From NCBI GenBank assembly GCA_964567785.1, contig CAZMOK010000059.1:1-17930 (forward strand): a stretch of DNA of 17,930 nucleotides, read 5' to 3'. This document shows, in pieces, positions 12,410-17,930 of the stretch (positions are counted from its first letter, which is position 1; each line of letters starts with the position of its first letter). The DNA comes from CAZMOK01 sp964567785. GTDB lineage: Bacteria; Bacteroidota; Bacteroidia; Bacteroidales; JAGOPY01. Made by a program: the position numbers and the translations under genes. The notes under the pieces are model-generated. The model made no database searches, was not told the DNA's origin, and was given only the letters and a program-made list of their open reading frames with translations.

Positions 12410-12922
12410 ATGAAAAGACTGTCAGTTATTATCATCCTTATCGTATTTACTGCCGGGACAACCGTTAGCCAGGAAATTAACAAGACCGTTACTGATCCAA
12501 AGACCGGGAACCCTGTGCTATCAGGCTACTGCGATAAGAAAGGCCTTCAGCAGGGTGAATTTGGTGAAGTCTACGATCAGTATTATGGTGCCTACAAACC
12601 AGACAGGGATATTATCAAAAAAATAAGGCCACTTAAAAAAGATATAAATGTAAGGATCGTGCTCGGCACCTGGTGTCACGACAGCAAAGAACAGGTACCA
12701 AGGTTTTTTAAGATACTCAGGAAACTGTGGTGGCGTAAAAAGAATATCGAGATCATCTGTGTCAACACTCTGAAAGAAGCTGAAGGGGTTGATGTAAAAC
12801 CTTACGATATCAAGAGGGTTCCCACTTTTATTTTTCTGAAGGATGGGGCTGAGATAGGCCGCATAATTGAAACACCGGTTAAATCGCTCGAGGAGGACAT
12901 GCTGATGATCCTTGGTGGATAG
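12410..12922 (+). CDS. Exported thioredoxin-like protein with a single-cysteine WCxDS motif
   Basis: The 170-residue product starts at the ATG at 12410. A TTG 17 codons upstream is in frame but would overlap the promoter and precede the signal peptide. The signal segment is MKRLSVIIILIVFTAGTTVS (cleavage near 20-21). The thioredoxin fold follows at about 75-165, with VRIVLGTWCHDSKEQVPRF at the active site (Trp88, Cys89, Ser92) and the cis-proline motif RVPTF (Pro138). The second active-site cysteine of classical thioredoxins is a serine, so it cannot work by the usual dithiol exchange. It may act as a monothiol oxidoreductase or binding protein in the periplasm. Cys41 and Cys117 are also present. 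It is followed closely by panC, but a functional link is not evident. Confidence 0.8.
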   Translation: MKRLSVIIILIVFTAGTTVSQEINKTVTDPKTGNPVLSGYCDKKGLQQGEFGEVYDQYYGAYKPDRDIIKKIRPLKKDINVRIVLGTWCHDSKEQVPRFFKILRKLWWRKKNIEIICVNTLKEAEGVDVKPYDIKRVPTFIFLKDGAEIGRIIETPVKSLEEDMLMILGG

Positions 12923-12941
12923 TGTTGTAAAGTTCATCATA

Positions 12942-13802
12942 ATGCTTGTTGAAGAATCAAAAGCTGCAACCACTGCTTTTTCGGAGCAGCATAGGCAGAA
13001 GGGGTCAAAGATTGGTTTTGTTCCCACTATGGGTGCACTTCACGAAGGCCACCTGGAGCTAGTGAGAAAGGCCCGCGCCGAAAATGATATTGTAATCTGC
13101 AGCATATTCGTTAACCCCATTCAGTTTAACAATAGCAAAGATCTTGAGAAATATCCCAGGACCACTGACAAGGACATGGAAAAGCTTAATTCGGAAGGCT
13201 GCGACCTCGTTTTTATTCCTTCAGTAAAAGAGATGTATCCTGATGAACCAGAAGAAGATTATGATTTTGGCAAGCTGGAACAGGTTCTTGAGGGTAAGTT
13301 CAGGCCCGGCCATTTCAGGGGTGTCGCCGTTGTAGTCAAAAGGCTTTTCAATATAGTAAAGCCCCACAGGGCTTATTTTGGTGAGAAGGATTTTCAACAG
13401 TTGCAGATAATCAGAAAACTGGTTGAAATGGAGAATTTACCTGTTACCATTGTACCCTGCGCTATTGTGAGGGAATCTGACGGTCTTGCAATGAGTTCCC
13501 GCAATGTAAGGCTTGATCCCCGGTCACGGGAAAAAGCGCCTTTGATCTTCCGAACACTAAAAGAGGCCGCTGAAATGATACCCCGGCATACACCGGATGA
13601 AATCAAAAAGTTTGTGGCAAACAGGTTCGGAGATCATCCCGATTTTGATCTTGAATATTTCGAGATCGTAAATACCGATAACCTTGAACCTGTTGAAAGA
13701 TGGAGCGACAGCCCTGATATTATAGCCTGCATTGCTGTGCACCTGGGGGGAATAAGGCTGATTGACAATATGATTTTATTTCATAACTTTGCCCTCGCTT
13801 AA
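12942..13802 (+). CDS. panC: Pantoate-beta-alanine ligase (pantothenate synthetase)
   Basis: PanC condenses pantoate with beta-alanine, using ATP, to give pantothenate, the last step before CoA synthesis. From the ATG at 12942 the protein has 286 residues, close to the usual 280-290. Diagnostic motifs are all present: FVPTMGALHEGH (26-37, with the HxGH nucleotidyl-transfer histidines 34 and 37), FVNPIQF (56-62), YFGEKDFQQL (145-154) and VRESDGLAMSSRN (176-188). A GTG at 12915 is in frame, overlaps the upstream stop by 8 nt and could add nine residues; neither start has a Shine-Dalgarno. The gene lies 19 nt after the thioredoxin-like gene and 50 nt before panD, which makes its beta-alanine substrate. 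Confidence 0.97.
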   Translation: MLVEESKAATTAFSEQHRQKGSKIGFVPTMGALHEGHLELVRKARAENDIVICSIFVNPIQFNNSKDLEKYPRTTDKDMEKLNSEGCDLVFIPSVKEMYPDEPEEDYDFGKLEQVLEGKFRPGHFRGVAVVVKRLFNIVKPHRAYFGEKDFQQLQIIRKLVEMENLPVTIVPCAIVRESDGLAMSSRNVRLDPRSREKAPLIFRTLKEAAEMIPRHTPDEIKKFVANRFGDHPDFDLEYFEIVNTDNLEPVERWSDSPDIIACIAVHLGGIRLIDNMILFHNFALA

Positions 13803-13852
13803 AAACAGGGATATTTACCCCGAGGGCTATACCTGAGAAAACAATTTTCGAG

Positions 13853-14200
13853 ATGCAGATCGATATTTTAAAATCGAAGATCCACAGGGCCACTATAACC
13901 GATGCAAACCTCAATTATATAGGCAGCATTGAGATAGATGAAGACCTGATGGATGCAGCAAACCTTATTGAGAACGAGAAGGTCCATATTTATAACATTA
14001 ATAACGGTGAGCGTTTCGAAACCTATGTGATCAAAGGGAAGAGAGGAAGCCGGACAATCTCAATGAACGGCGCGGCAGCCAGGAAGGTTGAAGTGGGCGA
14101 CCTTGTGATCATTGCAGCCTATGCCTTCATGGGCCCTGAAGAGGCAAAGAATTTCACCCCTGCCATAATTTTCCCCGACAGTAATAATCAGATAAAGTAG
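13853..14200 (+). CDS. panD: Aspartate 1-decarboxylase (pyruvoyl enzyme) precursor
   Basis: PanD decarboxylates L-aspartate to beta-alanine for pantothenate synthesis. The protein is 115 residues, close to the standard size. The self-cleavage site is intact: Gly24-Ser25 in NYIGSIEID, where Ser25 becomes the pyruvoyl group. The expected catalytic residues Lys9, His11, Arg54 and Tyr58 are at canonical positions, and NGAAAR is present. It directly follows panC, so the two genes give a complete beta-alanine-to-pantothenate branch. No panB is present in the window. PanD activation in some bacteria needs the helper PanZ, absent in most phyla, so spontaneous cleavage is assumed. Confidence 0.97.
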   Translation: MQIDILKSKIHRATITDANLNYIGSIEIDEDLMDAANLIENEKVHIYNINNGERFETYVIKGKRGSRTISMNGAAARKVEVGDLVIIAAYAFMGPEEAKNFTPAIIFPDSNNQIK

Positions 14201-14205
14201 ACGGG

Positions 14206-15246
14206 TTGAAAAAGAAGATTGTTTCTGTAATACAGTATATCTTTTTCCTGTGTATCGGACTTCTGCTCCTTTACCTCGTATTCAGGAAGCTCGACATGGA
14301 TTTGGTATGGGAGGAGATCAGGAGCGCTCATTATGAATGGTTGCTGCTTTCCATATTCTTCGGCATATTGAGTCATATTGTCAGGGCTATAAGGTGGAAC
14401 ATACTCATCAGATCGCTGGGATACGACACCCGGACTGACATCACTTTTTACTCAGTCATGGTAGGGTATCTGGCAAATTCAGCTTTTCCCAGGCTGGGAG
14501 AGGTGACAAGGTGTGCTGTTCTTAGCAAGAAATCAGGGGTGCCCTTCAATTCACTTTTCGGGACCGTTATATCCGAGAGGGTTTTTGATCTTTTGGTTCT
14601 TGTATTGATCCTTGTGGCGGTAGTGATCTTCCAGCTCGATTTCCTCAGAGGCTTTGTTGATAAATATTTCCTCTCTTCCATAGAGGGTTATTTCAACGCG
14701 CAGTCGGTGCTTGTGCTTGTGCTTATTGCATTAGCGGTCATCCTTTTGCCTCTGATACTTTTCAGGCTCTTTTTTGAGAAGATCAAACATTTTGTCCTCT
14801 ATAAAAAGATCAGCGATTTTATCAGGGGCCTTTTTGAGGGGGTCAAAACCATAATGAAGATGAAGCACAAGCTGGAATTTATACTGTTGACAATTCTGCT
14901 GTGGGGCTTCTACGTGCTTATGACCTTCGTGGCCTTTTTCGCCATTGATGCCACTTCTGGCTTCAACTTTCTCGATGGTATAACCATCATGGCTATCGGA
15001 AGCCTCGGGATTGTGGCACCGGTTCCGGCAGGCATTGGCGCCTATCAGTTCATAGTCAAAGCCATACTGGTCGAAATTTACCTGATACCCTCGGAGCCCG
15101 CAGCTTCATTTTCCATTATCATGTGGATCACCCAGGTTGTGCTTATCCTTGCTGTAGGGGCATTCTCATACTACATGTTGCTAATGAAAAAAAAGGTAAA
15201 AAATGAAAAAGACTCAGATGGAGATACTCCAGTCAAAACTTTTTGA
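14206..15246 (+). CDS. UPF0104 / LPG-synthase-TM-like integral membrane protein
   Basis: This encodes 346 residues, read from TTG at 14206 (MKKKIVSVIQ), 5 nt after the panD stop. The next ATG is inside the first conserved region, so the TTG start is favoured. The protein has about seven to eight membrane helices and the family signature N91-x3-P-R-LGEVTR (91-102) followed by GTVISERVFD (119-128). The family is the membrane part of lysylphosphatidylglycerol synthase (MprF) without its aminoacyl-transferase domain. Stand-alone members are thought to be lipid flippase-like proteins of unknown substrate. It overlaps rfaE2 by 44 nt. The neighbour makes ADP-heptose for lipopolysaccharide, so an envelope-lipid role is plausible but not shown. 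Confidence 0.85.
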   Translation: MKKKIVSVIQYIFFLCIGLLLLYLVFRKLDMDLVWEEIRSAHYEWLLLSIFFGILSHIVRAIRWNILIRSLGYDTRTDITFYSVMVGYLANSAFPRLGEVTRCAVLSKKSGVPFNSLFGTVISERVFDLLVLVLILVAVVIFQLDFLRGFVDKYFLSSIEGYFNAQSVLVLVLIALAVILLPLILFRLFFEKIKHFVLYKKISDFIRGLFEGVKTIMKMKHKLEFILLTILLWGFYVLMTFVAFFAIDATSGFNFLDGITIMAIGSLGIVAPVPAGIGAYQFIVKAILVEIYLIPSEPAASFSIIMWITQVVLILAVGAFSYYMLLMKKKVKNEKDSDGDTPVKTF

Positions 15247-15697
15247 CCCGGAGTCGTTCAAAAGAATGAGGGAGGTTTGGGAATTCCTGGACCACAAAGT
15301 GGTGTTTACAAACGGCTGCTTCGATATAATCCACCGGGGACACATTGAGTACCTCGCCAAAGCATCTGACCTTGGCGATATATTGATCGTAGGGCTTAAT
15401 ACTGACGAATCGGTAAGGAGGATAAAGGGCGAAAACAGGCCTGTAAATGATGAAAGAGCACGTTCCATGGTACTTGCTGCCCTGAAATTTGTCGATGCAG
15501 TTGTCCTTTTCAACGAAGATACCCCCTATGAACTGATCAAGCTGGCAAGGCCCAATGTCCTCGTAAAAGGGAGTGATTATACAGAGGATACCATCGTAGG
15601 CGCAGATATTGTAAAAGAGAACGGTGGTGAGATAGTAACTATAGACCTTGTACCCGGGTACTCTACATCGGACATTATTGACAAGAGCACGGAATAG
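15203..15697 (+). CDS. rfaE2: D-glycero-beta-D-manno-heptose 1-phosphate adenylyltransferase, stand-alone RfaE domain II
   Basis: The enzyme activates heptose 1-phosphate with ATP to ADP-heptose, used for the inner core of lipopolysaccharide. The 164-residue protein is a nucleotidyltransferase alone, lacking the sugar-kinase domain found fused in E. coli HldE. Motifs are KVVFTNGCFDIIHRGH (32-47, with the HxGH histidines 44 and 47), LIVGLNTDESVRRIKG (61-76), RPNVLVKGSDY (116-126) and the closing YSTSDIIDK (153-161). Its ATG lies inside the UPF0104 gene, a 44-nt overlap that implies coupled translation. radA follows after 9 nt. The start at 15203 gives a normal N-terminus. A heptose kinase must be encoded elsewhere. 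Confidence 0.92.
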   Translation: MKKTQMEILQSKLFDPESFKRMREVWEFLDHKVVFTNGCFDIIHRGHIEYLAKASDLGDILIVGLNTDESVRRIKGENRPVNDERARSMVLAALKFVDAVVLFNEDTPYELIKLARPNVLVKGSDYTEDTIVGADIVKENGGEIVTIDLVPGYSTSDIIDKSTE

Positions 15698-15706
15698 ACC
15701 CTTATA

Positions 15707-17077
15707 ATGGCGAAGACCAAAACAGCCTTTTTTTGCCAGAATTGCGGAGCCCAGTCGCCGAAATGGATAGGTAAATGCCCTGCCTGCGGTGAGTGGAACA
15801 CTTATGTTGAGGAGGTTATCCAGAAACCTGAGCCGGGAGGAAGGGCTTCGGTACCGGTCAAGGGCGACAGGAAAGTTGTCCCGGTGCCAGTCCAGGATGT
15901 AAAGGAGGATAAGCTTCCACGGGTTTCAAGCAAGAACGGCGAATTCGACAGAGTGCTGGGTGGCGGTATTGTACCAGGCTCGCTGGTTCTTGTGGGAGGT
16001 GAGCCCGGAATAGGGAAATCCACGCTTCTTCTGCAGATAGCACTGAAGCTTGCAGGAAAAAAGATCCTTTATGTAACGGGTGAAGAGAGTGAGCAACAGA
16101 TCCGAATGCGGGCCAACAGGATCGGGATTGACAATGAAACCTGTTACCTGTTGCCCGAAACCAATACACAGGAAATCTTCCGTCACATCGATTCTCTTGA
16201 TCCCGACATGATGGTGATCGATTCCATCCAGACACTTCACACAAATCATATTGAATCCTCACCCGGGAGCATTTCACAGATCAGGGAATGTGCCGCAGAA
16301 ATGCAGAAATATTCCAAGGTTTCAAGCGTCCCCGTTTTCCTTATCGGGCATATTACAAAGGACGGTTACCTTGCCGGCCCCAAAGTGCTTGAACATATGG
16401 TCGATACCGTGCTTCAGTTCGAAGGGGAGCGGAATTACGGCTACCGGATCCTGCGGTCGATAAAAAACCGCTTTGGTCCTACATCGGAGCTGGGCATCTA
16501 TGAAATGCACGAATCAGGGATGAAGGAGGTGCTTAACCCTTCCGAAATACTTGTTTCTCAAAGGGAAGAAGAGGTCAGCGGTGTGAGCGTGGCATCAACC
16601 ATCGAGGGGATAAGACCAATGCTCATAGAAACCCAGGCGCTGGTGAGTACGGCTGCTTACGGCACCCCTCAGCGCACAACTACAGGATTTGACACAAGAA
16701 GGCTTAATATGCTGCTGGCTGTGCTGGAAAAGAGAAGTGGTTTCAGGCTGGGCAGCAAGGATGTATTCCTGAACATAGCAGGGGGCATAAGAGTGGACGA
16801 TCCGGCCATAGACCTTTCGGTGGTTATGTCGATACTTTCATCCAATGCCGATATACCTGTTTCAGGGAAAAAGTGCTTTGCCGCAGAGGTTGGCCTTTCA
16901 GGAGAGATCAGGCCGGTGAGCAGGGTGGAGCAGCGGATCTTTGAGGCTGAAAAGCTGGGAATGGAAGAAATTTTTATTTCAAACTATAACTACAAGGGCC
17001 TTGAAAGGAAGAAATTCAGGATCGAAATTATTCCGCTCAAAAGAATAGAAGAAGGCTTCCGGCGGATTTTCGGCTAA
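15707..17077 (+). CDS. radA: DNA repair and recombination protein RadA/Sms
   Basis: RadA is a RecA-related branch-migration ATPase/helicase acting in homologous recombination, repair and natural transformation. The 456 residues are the expected length. The N-terminal zinc finger has Cys10, Cys13, Cys24 and Cys27 (FFCQNCG, GKCPACGEWNT). The Walker A is GGEPGIGKST (97-106), Walker B is MMVIDS (168-173) and the diagnostic RadA motif KNRFG is at 253-257. A C-terminal Lon-like domain (about 285-456) includes GGIRVDDPAIDLSVVMSILS and GEVGLSGE-like AEVGLSGEIRPV. The gene is complete and is the last of the rightward set. It converges with exonuclease III. Confidence 0.97.
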   Translation: MAKTKTAFFCQNCGAQSPKWIGKCPACGEWNTYVEEVIQKPEPGGRASVPVKGDRKVVPVPVQDVKEDKLPRVSSKNGEFDRVLGGGIVPGSLVLVGGEPGIGKSTLLLQIALKLAGKKILYVTGEESEQQIRMRANRIGIDNETCYLLPETNTQEIFRHIDSLDPDMMVIDSIQTLHTNHIESSPGSISQIRECAAEMQKYSKVSSVPVFLIGHITKDGYLAGPKVLEHMVDTVLQFEGERNYGYRILRSIKNRFGPTSELGIYEMHESGMKEVLNPSEILVSQREEEVSGVSVASTIEGIRPMLIETQALVSTAAYGTPQRTTTGFDTRRLNMLLAVLEKRSGFRLGSKDVFLNIAGGIRVDDPAIDLSVVMSILSSNADIPVSGKKCFAAEVGLSGEIRPVSRVEQRIFEAEKLGMEEIFISNYNYKGLERKKFRIEIIPLKRIEEGFRRIFG

Positions 17078-17114
17078 TCTGTGAAATCTGTTAAAAAATC
17101 AGTGTAATCTGTGA
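17075..17114. repeat. Short intergenic direct repeats between radA and xth
   Basis: The 10-mer TAATCTGTGA occurs at 17075-17084 and again at 17105-17114, exactly 30 bp apart, with AATCTGTTA and AATCAGTGT variants between. I recall similar ATCTGTG-rich intergenic repeats in other Bacteroidota, but cannot confirm this here. The first copy includes the radA stop codon. No GC-rich hairpin is visible, though a run of A residues at 17120-17127 (T-run on the minus strand) follows the xth stop in its direction of transcription. Confidence 0.6.
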
Positions 17115-17142
17115 GAACAAAAAAAATGATATTCCCCACCGA

Positions 17143-17910
17143 TTACAGGTCCAGTTCCAGTAAAACCGGGCAATGGTCAGAATGGACTGCCTCTTTCAAT
17201 ATCACTGACCTTCCCAGCTTGCTTTCCAGTGGTTTGCTGGCCATGTGGTAGTCGATACGCCAGCCGAGGTTCCGTTGCCGGGCATTCCTCATATAGCTCC
17301 ACCAGGTGTAATTATGCGGCTCAGGGTTGAAATGCCTGAAGGTATCGATAAAGCCACTGTCGAGGAAGTTTGTCATCCATTCCCTCTCTTCGGGAAGAAA
17401 ACCTGATGAATTGGCATTGCCTATGGGATCGTGTATATCATCAGGCTTATGACAGATGTTGTAGTCGCCTGAGATCACAAGGTTAGGCCTTTCTTTTTTT
17501 AATTCTTCAACATAATATTGAAAATCTTTCAGCCAGTTCATCTTGAATGCCTGTCTGATTTCGCCGGTTGTGCCCGAGGGGTGATATACGCTGATAACTG
17601 TGGCATCCCCAAAGTCGGCGCGGAGGAACCTGCCTTCCCAGTCGTAATTATCTATCCCTAAACCATAAATAACCTTGTCAGGCTCAATCCGTGTCAGTAT
17701 TGCCACGCCGCTGTAACCTTTTTTTCCGGCAGAATGCCAGTAGGTCCTGTAGCCCATCGACTCGAGATCAAATACAGGGACCTGCTCGGGCTGGGCTTTT
17801 GTTTCCTGGAGCATAACTATATCGGCATCCGTGGCCCGGAGCCAGTCGAGGAAACCTTTCCTGATTGCTGCCCTAATTCCGTTGACGTTATATGTTATGA
17901 GCTTGAGCAT
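17143..17910 (-). CDS. xth: Exodeoxyribonuclease III (AP endonuclease)
   Basis: This encodes 255 residues, a normal length for the ExoIII/ExoA family, which cuts DNA at abasic sites and removes 3'-blocking groups in base-excision repair. Catalytic and metal-binding residues are all visible: Asn8 (TYNVNG), Glu36 (LQETK), Tyr109 (SVYHPSG), Asp149 and Asn151 (SGDYNICH), Asp220 (WRIDYH) and Asp245-His246 (HSDHCP). The ATG at 17910 gives the standard MLKLITYNVNGIRAA N-terminus. The gene runs toward radA and ends 65 nt from it. Its own upstream region is cut by the window edge, so its promoter is not visible. Confidence 0.96.
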   Translation of the reverse strand: MLKLITYNVNGIRAAIRKGFLDWLRATDADIVMLQETKAQPEQVPVFDLESMGYRTYWHSAGKKGYSGVAILTRIEPDKVIYGLGIDNYDWEGRFLRADFGDATVISVYHPSGTTGEIRQAFKMNWLKDFQYYVEELKKERPNLVISGDYNICHKPDDIHDPIGNANSSGFLPEEREWMTNFLDSGFIDTFRHFNPEPHNYTWWSYMRNARQRNLGWRIDYHMASKPLESKLGRSVILKEAVHSDHCPVLLELDL

Positions 17911-17915
17911 ATTAG

Positions 17916-17929
17916 TGTTGAGTGTTGAG
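17916..17929. repeat. Two tandem copies of a 7-bp unit at the right edge
   Basis: TGTTGAG is present twice in tandem directly upstream of xth, and the sequence seems to continue past the window edge. It may be the beginning of a longer tandem array, which cannot be judged from here. Confidence 0.4.
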
Positions 17930-17930
17930 T

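Noticed and set aside
1..17930. CRISPR arrays, tRNA or rRNA genes, insertion sequences, prophage or attachment sites.
   Set aside because: No regularly spaced repeats, transposase or integrase motifs, or clover-leaf and rRNA-like stretches were seen by eye.

Overview
The window looks like a chromosomal segment of a Gram-negative Bacteroidota bacterium, probably a free-living member of the Bacteroidales/Marinilabiliales or a related order. The evidence is fourfold. Several upstream regions carry the Bacteroidota-type promoter (TTG, about 20 nt, then TAnnTTTG). Shine-Dalgarno sequences are mostly absent. Family content is typical (DUF5777 barrel, Bacteroidota-style MntR, tRNA_anti-like OB protein, WCxDS thioredoxin). 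The gene order panC-panD-UPF0104-rfaE2-radA also fits. I see no rRNA, tRNA, CRISPR, transposase or phage genes, and every gene away from the left edge looks intact.

Layout. Everything left of about 12.2 kb reads leftward (minus strand). (1) 1-1622: a metal-homeostasis operon, DUF1289 mini-protein, unknown helical protein, MntR-type repressor, then a ZupT zinc/iron permease cut by the window edge. It is preceded by a clear promoter whose spacer holds a palindrome, a plausible MntR operator. (2) 1872-4630: a cell-envelope redox operon, three-domain c-type cytochrome lipoprotein, one-domain paralogue, membrane-anchored OB-fold protein, DUF5777 outer-membrane barrel. (3) 4744-11637: a tight six-gene operon, PqqD-like protein, ATP-grasp ligase, fold-type III PLP decarboxylase, urea-transporter/M23-peptidase fusion, TPR plus beta-barrel protein, TPR protein. 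(4) 11762-12190: a short acidic protein of unknown function.

A divergent promoter region (12191-12409) separates these from the rightward genes: a secreted monothiol thioredoxin-like protein, panC and panD (pantothenate synthesis), a UPF0104 membrane protein, rfaE2 (ADP-heptose synthesis) and radA (recombination). Exonuclease III (xth) converges from the right edge.

The most interesting part is the six-gene operon at 4.7-11.6 kb. It combines a peptide-binding PqqD fold, an ATP-grasp amide-bond-forming enzyme and a decarboxylase whose active-site loop (GPLCMNID) departs from that of diaminopimelate decarboxylase. These sit with an inner-membrane channel fused to a cell-wall-type peptidase and with a TPR/barrel protein predicted to be in the outer membrane. 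This is the gene set expected for making, moving and trimming a peptide- or amino-acid-derived product across the envelope. No precursor peptide or carrier protein is visible, so the product is unknown. The ATP-grasp plus decarboxylase pair recalls BtrJ/BtrK of butirosin biosynthesis, but that is an analogy only.
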